64,000 bases of DNA from an uncultured Archangium sp. (GTDB lineage: Bacteria > Myxococcota > Myxococcia > Myxococcales > Myxococcaceae). Positions 46,918 to 56,001 of this stretch are shown here, piece after piece. Numbering within the stretch: position 1 is the stretch's first letter; each line of letters opens with the position of its first letter. The position numbers and the translations under genes are program-made. The notes beneath the pieces were generated by a model, which ran no database searches, had not been told where the DNA came from, and worked only from the letters and a program-made list of their open reading frames with translations. The stretch spans positions 35,443 through 99,442 of the forward strand of contig CAIVGN010000234.1 in the NCBI GenBank assembly GCA_903905455.1, in the 5' to 3' direction.

Positions 46918-48335
46918 GGCCTCCCCGCGGCGTCGACCACCGAGCGGAAGAGGATCTCCAGCCCGCGCTTGACCTGCTTCACCGGCACCCGCTCGCGCTT
47001 GCCGTGCATGGTGCGCAGCAGTTCTTCATCGACCTCGAAGGGCACCAGCCCATAAGCCTTCGCCCCCTTCGGCCGCGCGATGTTCGAGTCGGTGAAGCCC
47101 GGGGAGATGGCCGGACCGGCCACCACGTCGCTGCGCCCGGCGGTGAGGTGCCGCACCAGCGCCTCGAAGAGCGGGTCGTCCCAGCTCGACTCGGTGGCGG
47201 GCTCGGCCTGCACCACCTCGAGCGTCACCTCGTCGCCCACCAGCGCCTGCAGCTCCGCGAGCACCACCTGCGGCGCGATGCCCGGCAGCACCCGGCAGTC
47301 GACGATGGCCGCGACCTCCGAGGGGATGACGTTGGGCGCGCTGCCCTTGCCGTCGAAGCCGGTGACCTGGCAGGTGTTGGTGATGGCCGCGCGCGTCGGC
47401 GGCACGCCCATCAGCTTGCCGGTGACCAGCAGGTCCACCAGCGCCGGGTGCGCGAGCACGAAGCCGGTCACCCCGCCCCGCTGCGCCCCCACCCGCGAGA
47501 ACAGCTCGTAGAGCGCGGGGTGAATCTGCGGCTTCGGCTTGCGCTCGCGCAGCCTGTCGATGGCCGTCAACAGCTTCTCCGGCGCGCGGCCCGGCACCGG
47601 CGTGCTCCCGTGTCCCGCCTCGCCCTTCGCCACCATGCGCAGCCACAGCGTGCCCTTCTCGGCGACGGTGATGGGGAACACGGTCTGCCCCTCGAAGAGC
47701 AGGCCCGGCAAACCGATGCCGCCCTCGTTGAGCACCACGCCGCAGTCGAGCTCGTTCCACAGGGTGTCCACCAGCAGGTGCATGCCCTGGTTGTGGACCT
47801 CCTCGTCGGCCACCGCGAGCAGCACCACGTCGCGGCGCAGGGGCACGTTCGCGCGCTTGAGCTGGAGCAGCGTCATCAACTCGATGGCCCCCATGCCCTT
47901 CATGTCGAGCGCGCCGCGGCCCCACACGAAGCCGTCCTTCACCACGCCCGACAACGGCTGCGCGTCGGCGGGCCACTCCGCGTCTTCCGCGGGCACCACG
48001 TCGAGGTGCGAGAGCAGGCACAGCGGCTTGTCGGTGGGCGCCTCCGAGGTGAGCCGCGCGACGAGCGAGCCTCGCCCCGGCGCGAACTCGTGAATCGACG
48101 AGGTGATGCCTTCCTTCGCCAGCAGGCCTTCGAAGAAGTGCGCGCCCCGCGTCTCGTTGCCCGGCGGGTTGCGGGTGTCGACCTGGAGGTAGTCGGACAA
48201 CACCGTGACCGCCTCGTCACCGGCGGCGTTCCAGTCGAGCGCGTCGGCGTAGCGGGCCAGGGAAGGCGGCGAAGCGGTGACCACGGGCGCCGCGGCGCAG
48301 CCCGTCAGCAGGAGCAGGACGACCAGGCGGGGCAT
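46914..48335 (-). CDS. M20-family metallopeptidase lipoprotein
   Basis: A 473-residue exported enzyme with a lipobox (LLLLTGC). The M20 zinc site is clear: His/Asp in LLSHLDVVP, Asp in WGRGALDMKG, the Glu pair in AVADEEVHNQ (general base), and His in a late TMHGKRERVP. The dimerisation domain includes GEAGHGSTPVPGRAPEKLL. Family members hydrolyse dipeptides, carnosine-like peptides or N-acyl amino acids; a periplasmic lipid-anchored version could recycle peptides from prey or the cell wall. Coupled (4-base overlap) to the downstream Omp85-type gene. Confidence 0.9.
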   Translation of the reverse strand: MPRLVVLLLLTGCAAAPVVTASPPSLARYADALDWNAAGDEAVTVLSDYLQVDTRNPPGNETRGAHFFEGLLAKEGITSSIHEFAPGRGSLVARLTSEAPTDKPLCLLSHLDVVPAEDAEWPADAQPLSGVVKDGFVWGRGALDMKGMGAIELMTLLQLKRANVPLRRDVVLLAVADEEVHNQGMHLLVDTLWNELDCGVVLNEGGIGLPGLLFEGQTVFPITVAEKGTLWLRMVAKGEAGHGSTPVPGRAPEKLLTAIDRLRERKPKPQIHPALYELFSRVGAQRGGVTGFVLAHPALVDLLVTGKLMGVPPTRAAITNTCQVTGFDGKGSAPNVIPSEVAAIVDCRVLPGIAPQVVLAELQALVGDEVTLEVVQAEPATESSWDDPLFEALVRHLTAGRSDVVAGPAISPGFTDSNIARPKGAKAYGLVPFEVDEELLRTMHGKRERVPVKQVKRGLEILFRSVVDAAGRP

Positions 48336-48401
48336 GGGCGCGAAGTCTCAGAGTTGCGCCGAGGGGTCAAGGTTTGCGCCCAGCGCTGCTATGTTCCCCC
48401 G

Positions 48402-49217
48402 ATGCCTCGCGGTCTCCTGCTCTTCGCGCTCTTCGCCACCGGCTGTCTCGATCTCACCCCACCCCAGCTCGCGCCCGAGGCGGTCGACGCCAACCTGCGC
48501 TGGTTCTGGGTCAACGGCGACAGCGCCGACGACGCCACCCTCATCGACGCCGCGGGCAAGCTGGCCATCGCCGGCAAGGCCGAGACCCGCACCACCCCGC
48601 TCAAGGGCGGCCTGCGCCAGCGCCTCGAGCCGGCCGACGTCGCACCCTTCGGCCTCGCCGATACCGACCCCTCGACCGCGCGCGGGCTGCTGGTGGTCAA
48701 CCTCTTCGACTGCACCCTCGACAAGCTCGAGGGCATCCTCATCGCGCAGGACCAGTCGAGCCAGTACACCGACGTCTACAAGTCGTACGTGCGCAGCTAC
48801 ACCACCGACGCCGACGCCTTCCGCGGCAAGGGCACGGACGTCATCGGGTGGACGGTCGAGGTGAAGGCCGCGCTCCCCGTCGAAGACATCTACACCTCGA
48901 CCATCAAGGGCGGCGTGCGCCGCGTGCAGGCCCCGGCCGATGGGCCCACGAAGGGCTCCTTCCTCATTGCGCGCACGTACCTCACCGCGCCGGCCGCCTT
49001 CGCGACCATGAGCGGCAGCTGGTTCCGGCAGGACTACCAGCTCGAGGTCTACTGGGAGCAGTCGCCCGGGCGCATCTTCCACGCCTACGCCATGTGGCGG
49101 GACATCAAGGCCGGCGGCTTCAACCTGTCCATCGAGGACGACGGCTTCTTCAACATCATGCTCGACAACCTCGTGAAGTGGGACACGCAGACCGCGGCCC
49201 TCTGCAGCAAGCCCTGA
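48402..49217 (+). CDS. Putative lipoprotein of unknown function
   Basis: A 271-residue protein from ATG 48402 with lipobox (LLLFALFATGC). The mature part has no recognised motif; it is mixed alpha/beta with many aromatic residues near the end (SWFRQDYQLEVYWEQSPGRI). A polar N-terminal half (DSADDATLIDAAGKLAIAGK) comes first. It is divergent from the M20 gene (66 bases apart) and 35 bases upstream of the PspC gene. Confidence 0.65.
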   Translation: MPRGLLLFALFATGCLDLTPPQLAPEAVDANLRWFWVNGDSADDATLIDAAGKLAIAGKAETRTTPLKGGLRQRLEPADVAPFGLADTDPSTARGLLVVNLFDCTLDKLEGILIAQDQSSQYTDVYKSYVRSYTTDADAFRGKGTDVIGWTVEVKAALPVEDIYTSTIKGGVRRVQAPADGPTKGSFLIARTYLTAPAAFATMSGSWFRQDYQLEVYWEQSPGRIFHAYAMWRDIKAGGFNLSIEDDGFFNIMLDNLVKWDTQTAALCSKP

Positions 49218-49252
49218 CGCAATCGGCCGGCGGGGGCCTCGTAGTGGGGCCC

Positions 49253-49618
49253 ATGACCGACCTGACCTCGAAGAGCTGTTCCTCGTGTTTCAAGGACATC
49301 GACGCCCGCGCGTTGCGCTGCCCCTTCTGCACGCAGCGACAGGCCGATGTCGTCGGTCTCTACCGGGACGTCCCGGGCCGGGCGCTGGGCGGGGTGTGCG
49401 CGGCCTTCGCGCAGCACTTCAACTGGGACGTCACCCTGATGCGCATCGCCTTCATCGCCAGCCTGGCCATCACCGGCGGCCTGGTGCTCTGGGTCTACGT
49501 CGCGGCCTGGTTGATGACCCCGGGCCCGCCGCACGGCAAGGCCCCGCTGGCGAAGCTCTTCGACGCCCTGGGCAACCTCTTCTCGCCGAAGCAGGGCGCG
49601 GTGCAGCGGGTCTCGTGA
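49253..49618 (+). CDS. PspC-domain membrane protein with an N-terminal zinc ribbon
   Basis: A 121-residue protein from ATG 49253. CSSCFKDIDARALRCPFC is a short CxxC...CxxC zinc ribbon (residues 9-26). The PspC domain follows (YRDVPGRALGGVCAAFAQHF, VTLMRIAFIAS) with one membrane helix (LAITGGLVLWVYVAAWLM). PspC-type proteins sense membrane stress or regulate phage-shock responses. No other psp gene is close. It ends 8 bases before the convergent gene. Confidence 0.85.
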   Translation: MTDLTSKSCSSCFKDIDARALRCPFCTQRQADVVGLYRDVPGRALGGVCAAFAQHFNWDVTLMRIAFIASLAITGGLVLWVYVAAWLMTPGPPHGKAPLAKLFDALGNLFSPKQGAVQRVS

Positions 49619-49626
49619 CCGGCGGT

Positions 49627-49917
49627 TCAGTGCGCCTGCGAGACGAAGTACGCCAGCAGCGCCACGGAGCCGCCCCAGGTCAGTGACATGGCGATGCCGG
49701 TGAGTGCCTGCGCCCGGCCGTCGAGCTCGGGCTTGAGCGTGGTGCGGATGACGCTGGCGACGCCCGAGACGAGCGCCAGCAGCGCGCAGGTCGCCGAGAG
49801 CGGCATGAGGCACATGCCTGCCATGGGGATGACCGAGAACAGCGCGAACACGAGGGACCCGAGACCGGTCGCCAGCGAGAGGATGGACAGCGGGTCAGCG
49901 GGTCGGGCCTGGGGCAT
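49627..49917 (-). CDS. Small membrane protein (DUF4190-like)
   Basis: A 96-residue protein with three hydrophobic helices (LSILSLATGLGSLVFALFSV, LSATCALLALVSGVASVIRT, TGIAMSLTWGGSVALLAYFV) and a short polar segment (KPELDGRAQA). This pattern is that of DUF4190 membrane proteins. It lies four bases beyond the stop of the zinc-ribbon gene in the same direction and probably shares its transcript. Function unknown. Confidence 0.65.
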   Translation of the reverse strand: MPQARPADPLSILSLATGLGSLVFALFSVIPMAGMCLMPLSATCALLALVSGVASVIRTTLKPELDGRAQALTGIAMSLTWGGSVALLAYFVSQAH

Positions 49918-49920
49918 CGG

Positions 49921-51285
49921 TTACAACTTGTCGCAGTCTGCGGCGCCGGTGACGACGCCAATGGGGATGATCTTCTTGTGGCCGTCACTCACGCCGTTCC
50001 ACTTCGCCACCGGCACGTCGCACGTGTAGGGCTTCTTGTCGTCACCCGTGAGCGAGAGCGTGTACTTCTCGTGGCGTGAGCCCTCGCGCTCGGAACCCAG
50101 CGAGCTGCCTCCGCGGCCGAGGTTGACCTCGGGCCACTCCGGCCGGGGCGACGTGCCCTGGCCCTGCGCGCGCTCGGTGCGGCTCACCTTCCAGCGGTCG
50201 ATGGTGAAGTGGCACTTGTCGTCGTAGATGGGCTCCTCGCGGTACTTGGGGCGGCACTCCTGCTTGCGCTCGAAGGTGCCGTCGCCGCGGTCGACGTCGC
50301 GGGTGCTGCAGGTCTCGCCGTCGGGGATCTTCTTGGTGCTGCGCTGCTCGCGCGAACGGCTCACCGAGTAGGCGCCCGAGGGCATGGAGTCACACCAGGC
50401 GTCTTCGCTGACCGCGGTCATGCGCTCGACGTCGATGCTGCGCTCCCACGCATGCGCGGTGACGGTGACCCCGACGTCCTTCTTCCAGAACATCGAGACC
50501 AGGCAGAAGAGCGCGAGCACCAGCGCCACGCCGCCGATGATGAACGGCCACTTCGACTTCTTCTGCGCGGCGACCTGCGCGGGCTTCGGCGCGGCGTTCG
50601 AGCGGTCGGCGACGCGGTTGACCTCCCCGGCGCCGTCCAGCGGGCTGCCGCAGCTCCGGCAGTTGTTCGCCTTGGAGCCGTTGGGCGTCTGGCAGGCGGG
50701 GCACTGCTTGTCGGCGCCGTCGAAGTCGTGGTTGGTGGCGACTTCCTTGCCCGGCGGGGGGAAGTAGCGCCTGGCCGCGTCCTGCTGCGCGCCGCAGCTC
50801 GGGCAGAAGCGGTTCGTCTTCCCCAGCAGCGCCTTCGTGTCGCAGAACGCGCAGTCCCAGAACATCTCGAAGACGCCGACGGTCTTGCTGGTCTCCCCGG
50901 CCACGGGCTGGGCGGCCGGCGCCAGCGTCGCGCCCAGCTTGCCGCCGCTGACGCGCTTGAGTTCCCCGCGATCGAACCACGACGCGCCGCAGGCCTCGCA
51001 GAGGTCGAGCTCGATGCCCTTGTGCACCAGGGGCTTCAGGTGGCCCTTGCCGCAGGCCGTGCAGGCCAGGGGCTCGGTGGTGCGCGGCTTTCCCGCGGCG
51101 AAGCCCACCATGGTCTGCAGGTCGACCAGCGAGAGCCCCAACGAGGTGAAGAACTTCTGCCCCGTGTCCCAGTCCACCAGCACGCCGCTGCACTTGGGGC
51201 AGACGTGCGCCTTCGTGCCGGGGCCGAAGACATCGTTGGTCAACGTCAACGGAGTCGCGTCTCGAGGACAGAGCGGAGCGGTCAC
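49921..51285 (-). CDS. Multi-zinc-ribbon membrane protein
   Basis: A 454-residue protein from GTG 51285. Four Cys motifs occur in order: CPRD...CPKCSGVLVDWDTG, CTACGKGHLKPLVHKGIELDLCEACG (a TFIIB-like ribbon), CAFCDT...CPSCGAQQ and CPACQTPNG...CRSCGSP. A membrane helix follows (WPFIIGGVALVLALFCLVSM). The extracytoplasmic part of about 180 residues is beta-rich with paired Cys (ETCSTRDV, QECRPKYREE, KCHFTIDRWKV). A receptor that reads out through zinc ribbons, or an assembly factor, is possible. No characterised homologue comes to mind. Confidence 0.7.
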   Translation of the reverse strand: MTAPLCPRDATPLTLTNDVFGPGTKAHVCPKCSGVLVDWDTGQKFFTSLGLSLVDLQTMVGFAAGKPRTTEPLACTACGKGHLKPLVHKGIELDLCEACGASWFDRGELKRVSGGKLGATLAPAAQPVAGETSKTVGVFEMFWDCAFCDTKALLGKTNRFCPSCGAQQDAARRYFPPPGKEVATNHDFDGADKQCPACQTPNGSKANNCRSCGSPLDGAGEVNRVADRSNAAPKPAQVAAQKKSKWPFIIGGVALVLALFCLVSMFWKKDVGVTVTAHAWERSIDVERMTAVSEDAWCDSMPSGAYSVSRSREQRSTKKIPDGETCSTRDVDRGDGTFERKQECRPKYREEPIYDDKCHFTIDRWKVSRTERAQGQGTSPRPEWPEVNLGRGGSSLGSEREGSRHEKYTLSLTGDDKKPYTCDVPVAKWNGVSDGHKKIIPIGVVTGAADCDKL

Positions 51286-51331
51286 GGAGGCGCAGCGTAC
51301 CCAAAACGCGCCCGGGCTCCTTGAGCGAATG

Positions 51332-52318
51332 TCAGGCCGGCGTCGAGTGCCGCGCGAGGAAGTCGATGAGCCGGGGGAACACCTCGTCGGGTGCACGACG
51401 ACCCAGCACGAGATCTCCATGTCCGTAGTCGGCCGAGAAACCACCCGCGAGGCCCACGGTGATCACCTCGACCGGCCCCGAGACGAGCGTCTTCACCAGG
51501 TGCGACGCCCGCGCGGGCGCGAGGAAGTCCAGGGCCCCGGCCATGGCCAACACCGGCGCAGTGATGGCCTTCATGCCCGCGCGGTAGTCGAAGCCGTCTT
51601 CGCCGTCGAAGGCCCCGGTGCGCACCCAGCGCGCGAACTGCCGGGCCACGCCTCCGCCGATGTCGGCCGCGACGTGGGTGATGGCCTGGCGAATGACGGT
51701 GGGGTCGACGTTCTCGGCGCGCAGCAGGTACTTGCCGATGGGGTCGGGCGGCAACCCCAGCGGCCACGCCTTGCCCCCCAGCTGCAGGGGAATCACCGGC
51801 AACCGCAGCGAGGGCCCGAGGGCCGTGACGAAGCGCTGCACCCCGTGCTGCGCGTCGAAGGTCAGCGGGCTGCCCAGCGTGGCGATGGCGCGAATGGGCG
51901 CGGTGGGGTTGCGGGCGAGGTGCGCGTAGGCCAGCAGCCCGCCGCGCGAGTGGCCCGCCCACGTCACCCCGCGGGGCCCGGTGGACAGCACCGCGGTGAG
52001 CGCCGCGGCGACGTCGTGCTGCGCCTCGGTGTCGAAGGTCGCGCCCTGCGAGCTGCCCGCAAGGCCGTGGCCCCGCAGCTCGAGCACCCAGGTCTCGAAG
52101 CCCCGCCGCGCCAACGCCCGCGCCAACGAATAGCGCTCGTCGAAGTCGAGGTTGAAGCGGTTGGTGCCCAGCGAGTGCCCGAGGATGACGGGCTCGACGA
52201 AGCGCCGCTGCTCGCGCGGGTGGTAGCGGCCGAGCGCGATGGCGCTGCCGTCCGCGGTGGGCACCCGGTACAGCTCGTCGGGCTTGAAGGTCAGCTTCGG
52301 CGCGAAACGAATGGGCAC
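51332..52318 (-). CDS. Alpha/beta hydrolase
   Basis: A 328-residue soluble hydrolase with the nucleophile elbow GHSRGG (VTWAGHSRGGLLAYAHLA) and an oxyanion region in ILGHSLGTNRFNLD. A likely acid lies in AGALDFLAPARASHL and a His in DYGHGDLVLGRRAPDE. Lipase/esterase and polyhydroxyalkanoate-type hydrolases share this pattern. It is 12 bases after the metallophosphoesterase in the same direction, so the two may be co-expressed. Substrate unknown. Confidence 0.85.
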   Translation of the reverse strand: MPIRFAPKLTFKPDELYRVPTADGSAIALGRYHPREQRRFVEPVILGHSLGTNRFNLDFDERYSLARALARRGFETWVLELRGHGLAGSSQGATFDTEAQHDVAAALTAVLSTGPRGVTWAGHSRGGLLAYAHLARNPTAPIRAIATLGSPLTFDAQHGVQRFVTALGPSLRLPVIPLQLGGKAWPLGLPPDPIGKYLLRAENVDPTVIRQAITHVAADIGGGVARQFARWVRTGAFDGEDGFDYRAGMKAITAPVLAMAGALDFLAPARASHLVKTLVSGPVEVITVGLAGGFSADYGHGDLVLGRRAPDEVFPRLIDFLARHSTPA

Positions 52319-52330
52319 GGGCGCGCCTCT

Positions 52331-53065
52331 TCAGTCGTGGAGCAGCACGGGCTTGAACTGCGCGGCGTCGCACGAGGCGAGCACGTAGCGCACGCCGCCG
52401 TGCTGCCCCACGAAGCCCGCGGCGATGCCCGGGCCATGGAGGTGGCCGTACACGCAGACCTCCGGCTTCCACGCCTCGAGGGTGCGCGAGAACGCGGTCG
52501 GAAGGCCGTTGGCGTAGATGGGCGGGAAGTGCACCGCGCACACGCGGATCTTCGGGGACGTGGCCTTCGCCTCGCGCGCCTTCGCGTCGTCGATGGACAG
52601 CTGCAGGCGCCGCGTCTCGCGCTCGATGTAGTCGGGCTTCAGCTCGACGTCGCCCATCTCGCCGCCCGGCATCGGCGGGGCCTCGGGCGCGGTCCACAAC
52701 CGCGAGCCGGCGATGAGGTACGGGCCCACCTCGACGGCGCTGTTCTGGATGAAGCCCACGAAGCTCGAGAAGGGCTCGAAGAGCTTCTTGAGCTTGGAGG
52801 TCGAGTCGCCCCACCAGAAGTCGTGGTTGCCGCGCAGCAGCACCTTCTTGCCCGGCCGCGCGTCGAGCCAGCGCAGGTCGCCCATCACCTCGCTGGGCCG
52901 CGTGCCCCACGAGATGTCGCCGGCGACGATGATCGCGTCGTCGTTGGTGACGGTGGCGTCCCAGTTGCGCTCGAGCGGCAGCGGGTGATCAGTCCACCCG
53001 AAGCGGTGCATGTCCTTGTTCCGCTCCGAGGGGAGGTGGGTGTCACCGATGGCGAAGAGCCGCAT
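52331..53065 (-). CDS. Metallophosphoesterase
   Basis: A 244-residue calcineurin-like phosphoesterase. The dimetal motifs are in order: GDTHLP near the N-terminus (Asp8, His10), AGDISWG, RGNHDFWW, then CAVHFPPIY and YGHLHGPG. The group is close to YkuE/COG1768-type enzymes. The start ATG 53065 is supported by the conserved MRLFAIGDTHL opening. Substrate (phosphodiester or phospholipid) unknown. Confidence 0.9.
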   Translation of the reverse strand: MRLFAIGDTHLPSERNKDMHRFGWTDHPLPLERNWDATVTNDDAIIVAGDISWGTRPSEVMGDLRWLDARPGKKVLLRGNHDFWWGDSTSKLKKLFEPFSSFVGFIQNSAVEVGPYLIAGSRLWTAPEAPPMPGGEMGDVELKPDYIERETRRLQLSIDDAKAREAKATSPKIRVCAVHFPPIYANGLPTAFSRTLEAWKPEVCVYGHLHGPGIAAGFVGQHGGVRYVLASCDAAQFKPVLLHD

Positions 53066-53107
53066 GCGAAGACCTTTGGCCCGCGGGGACCGCGCAGGGC
53101 AAGCGGT

Positions 53108-53857
53108 TTAGTAGCGGCAGTAGCCGACGCAGGCGCCGCCCGAGTTGGCGACCATCTCGCCGGGCGCGCACTGGGCCTGGGCCGTGGGCACGCAGAACCC
53201 GGCGGTGCACATCTGGCCGGAGGGGCACGGCGCGCCCGTGCCGCAGCTGCAGCGGCCGCTCAGCTCGGTGGGGTCGAGCGCGCAGGTGCTCTGGTTGATC
53301 GACTGGCAGACCTGGCCCGTGGCGCAGGCCAACCCGCAGCCGCCGCAGTGCGCGGTGTTCTCGTTGATGTTGAGGCACGCGCCGGCGCAGCACCGCGACG
53401 ACAGGGGGAAGCCGCACGAGGCGCCGTCGGCCAGGGCCGGGTACACGCAGCGCCCCATGGCGGGCACGCACAGGCCGTTGCCGCTCTGGCAGGGGCCCGG
53501 GGTGTTGCACAGCATCGTGGTGCCGCCCATGCAGGTGCCGGCGGTGCAGGTCTCGCCGGTGGTGCACCCGTTGCCGTCGCTGCAGGCCTTGGCCGCGCAG
53601 TCGTCGTCGGCGCAGTCCTTGCGACCGTCGAGGTCTTCGTCGAGGCCGTCGGCGCAGTTCGTCTCGTGCGCGGGGGTGGTGCTGCCGCCGTCGAGGACCA
53701 CGCCCCCGTCCAGCCGCTTGCACAGCTTGTCGACGCAGCTGAAGCCGTCGGCGCACCCGCCCGAGGCGTCGCAGGGCTGCGACTCGGGGTCGAACTGCAC
53801 GATGAGCGAGCACGCAGACATCGCGGTCAGGAAGAGAAGCGGGCCGAGGCGGCGCAT
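53108..53857 (-). CDS. Cys-rich lipoprotein, MopE/EGF-like type
   Basis: A 249-residue exported protein from ATG 53857 with lipobox (LTAMSAC). The mature chain contains about 36 Cys in short repeats (CADGFSCVDKLCKRLDGG, NGCTTGETCTAGTCMGG, HCGGCGLACATGQVCQS). One DGLDEDLDGRKDCADDDC segment matches the Ca/metal-binding D-rich motif of myxobacterial surface proteins. The chain ends in CVGYCRY. A rigid, disulphide-rich surface protein is likely. It is 44 bases from the convergent-direction barrel gene at 53902 and probably separately expressed. Confidence 0.75.
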   Translation of the reverse strand: MRRLGPLLFLTAMSACSLIVQFDPESQPCDASGGCADGFSCVDKLCKRLDGGVVLDGGSTTPAHETNCADGLDEDLDGRKDCADDDCAAKACSDGNGCTTGETCTAGTCMGGTTMLCNTPGPCQSGNGLCVPAMGRCVYPALADGASCGFPLSSRCCAGACLNINENTAHCGGCGLACATGQVCQSINQSTCALDPTELSGRCSCGTGAPCPSGQMCTAGFCVPTAQAQCAPGEMVANSGGACVGYCRY

Positions 53858-53901
53858 GGGGCGGACTATTCCACGATTCGCGGGCCACCCGGGTGACGAC
53901 C

Positions 53902-54984
53902 TCAGAACGCCTCGAGGAACTGGAAGTAGAAGGCGTACGAGCCGCGGCCCACGCCGAAGTCGAGGCGCAGCGTCACCCGGTCCTGCACACGCACCCGCAG
54001 GCCCACGCCCGCCGAGGGCAACAACTGCGAGGGCGTGAAGTCGGGCACGAGGCCCGGGCCCATCGCGCCGACGCCCACCCAGGCCGCCACGCCCAGCCGC
54101 GCCCAGAGCGTGTCCTGCGGGAAGGGGAGCATCAGCCGGTACTCCACCAGCGCGGTGGTCGCCGACGCGTCGCGAAAGCGGCCCCAGCGGTAGGCCCGCA
54201 GGTCCCAGGGGGTGCCCACCTGCGAGAGGTCGCTCCACGGCACGTCGCCCCAGGTGCTGCGGTGCTTGAGCTGCCAACACAGCGTCGATCCCTCGCCCCC
54301 GAGCGTCACGTAGTGCCGGTAGTCGAGCAGCAACGACTGCCACGCGGTGGTGCCCGCGAACCACGGCCCGTAGGCCACCCACTGCACCGAGAGCAGCAGG
54401 CCCTTCCACGCGTTGACCGGCACGTCGCGCGAGTCCCACGTCAGGGCGAGGCCCAGGCCCGAGTTGATGATGTGCTCGCCGCCCCGGGTGACGAAGTCGC
54501 GATCTCCCTGCACGCCCGGCGAGAGGGCCCGAGAGAAGGTGCCCGTGAAGTCGAGCACCGAGCCGAAGAAGAGCGAGGGGCGGATCTTCACCTGCAGGTG
54601 CGGGTTGACCTGCCACGCGGTGCGCCGGTACGCCGTGGTCTCGGCGCCCTGCACCCGGGTCGTCGCCTGGGTGAAGCCCACGCCGAAGAAATGATCAGGC
54701 TGGTCCCTCACGTCGAGGACCGCCGCCAGCCGCACCTTGTCCTCCATCCAGTACGAGGTCAGCCGGCCCTGCACCAGGAACGCCCCCACCGTCGACGCGC
54801 CGCCCACCAGCGCGAAGGAGGATCGCGGGGTCTGCGCGTCCGCCGACCACCCCACCACGCCGCCGGCCGCGATGAGGAACCCCAACTCCGGGGTGTACGC
54901 AGGCGCGACCACGGGCGTCAGCGCCGGCCGCTCGATTCCTCCATCGGTCTGCGCCAGCGCGCAGAGCATCACGAGCCCCAGCAT
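53902..54984 (-). CDS. Outer-membrane surface-antigen (Omp85 barrel) protein
   Basis: A 360-residue protein consisting of a signal (MLGLVMLCALAQ) and a barrel of amphipathic strands (FALVGGASTVGAFLVQGRLT, GLALTWDSRDVPVNAWKGLL), ending in YFQFLEAF. The WDSRD segment and the length resemble the bacterial surface antigen (D15) domain without POTRA domains, as in patatin-linked or stand-alone D15 barrels. Export or lipid handling may be its task, but without a POTRA partner this is open. It is divergent from the next operon (106 bases). Confidence 0.75.
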   Translation of the reverse strand: MLGLVMLCALAQTDGGIERPALTPVVAPAYTPELGFLIAAGGVVGWSADAQTPRSSFALVGGASTVGAFLVQGRLTSYWMEDKVRLAAVLDVRDQPDHFFGVGFTQATTRVQGAETTAYRRTAWQVNPHLQVKIRPSLFFGSVLDFTGTFSRALSPGVQGDRDFVTRGGEHIINSGLGLALTWDSRDVPVNAWKGLLLSVQWVAYGPWFAGTTAWQSLLLDYRHYVTLGGEGSTLCWQLKHRSTWGDVPWSDLSQVGTPWDLRAYRWGRFRDASATTALVEYRLMLPFPQDTLWARLGVAAWVGVGAMGPGLVPDFTPSQLLPSAGVGLRVRVQDRVTLRLDFGVGRGSYAFYFQFLEAF

Positions 54985-55090
54985 CGAGGCGCGCAGCCTA
55001 CATCAGGGGCCGGGGTAGTTGTTTCTCCCTCACCGGGTGAGGTAGGGCAGGCGACCCGTCTTTCACCGTTCGCCTGGGGGTCGTCTTTCC

Positions 55091-55981
55091 GTGTGGTTAC
55101 CGCTCGTCGTCATCTCCGTGCTGTCAGCCCCCATGCCGGGCGAGGCGGAGTCCGCCCGCTTCAAGGCAGCCTTCGAACGCGGCGAGGCCCACTTTCAGAA
55201 GGGTGACTTCGGCGCCGCCATCGCCAGCTTCCGCGAGGCCGACCGGGCCCGCGTGACGGCCGAGGTCGCCTTCGATCTCGCCAAGTGCTTCGAGAAGCTC
55301 GGCGACGAGCCGTACACCGCCTTCTACTACCGCCTCTACATGCGCCGCGCGCCCAGCGCCCCCGACACCCTCGACGTCGCCGAGAAGGTGGGCAACACCA
55401 TCGCCCACGTCGAGTCGGAAGGTCAGGGCTTCCTGGAGCTCGACGCCCCGCGCGCCAACGCCATCACCGTCAACGGGCGCCGCTACCCCGAGCCCCCCGT
55501 CGCGCTCTTCCTGGCGCCCGGCGACTACGAGGTGACGGCCGAGTTCCCCACGGGCCTCAAGAAGATGTCGGTGCAGATCCGCACCGGGAAGACGACGTCG
55601 ATCAACTTCGAGCCGCTCGCGCCGCCCATGGTCCCGCTCGAGAACGCACTGTCGGCCGAGCTGGTGGCCCGGGGCATCGACGCGGTGCCCACGCCCGGCC
55701 CCTCGAAGCTGCGCGTGGCGAGCTACGTGGTGTTCGGCGTGGGGCTCGCGGCGCTCATCGGCGGCGTGGCCCTGGGCGCGGCGTCGTCGGGTGACGCCGC
55801 CGCCGCCAAGAACCACGCGCTGCCCGTCAGCCAGGCGCAGGGCCTCGCCGACGCGGCCAACGGCAAGGCCGTGGGCGCCAACCTGCTCTTCGGCATCGGC
55901 GGGGCCGCCGTCGCCGGGGGCGCGGTGATGTTCGTCTTCTCGATGCCCGAGCCGGGCATGAAGGCGTCGGGCTCGAAGTGA
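55091..55981 (+). CDS. TPR/PEGA-like membrane protein (first gene of the kinase operon)
   Basis: A 296-residue protein from GTG 55091. A signal (MWLPLVVISVLSAPMPGEA) leads to TPR-like helices at about 20-100 (FKAAFERGEAHFQKGDFGAA). A PEGA-like beta domain follows at about 105-190 (ITVNGRRYPEPPVALFLAPG, YEVTAEFPTG). Two membrane helices close it (LRVASYVVFGVGLAALIGGV and NLLFGIGGAAVAGGAVMFVF). PEGA domains contact surface or cell-wall sugars in related envelope proteins. The next gene begins 20 bases on. This composition recurs in myxobacterial operons with Ser/Thr kinases. Confidence 0.7.
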   Translation: MWLPLVVISVLSAPMPGEAESARFKAAFERGEAHFQKGDFGAAIASFREADRARVTAEVAFDLAKCFEKLGDEPYTAFYYRLYMRRAPSAPDTLDVAEKVGNTIAHVESEGQGFLELDAPRANAITVNGRRYPEPPVALFLAPGDYEVTAEFPTGLKKMSVQIRTGKTTSINFEPLAPPMVPLENALSAELVARGIDAVPTPGPSKLRVASYVVFGVGLAALIGGVALGAASSGDAAAAKNHALPVSQAQGLADAANGKAVGANLLFGIGGAAVAGGAVMFVFSMPEPGMKASGSK

Positions 55982-56001
55982 ACCGCAGCGCGAGGTGTTC
56001 G

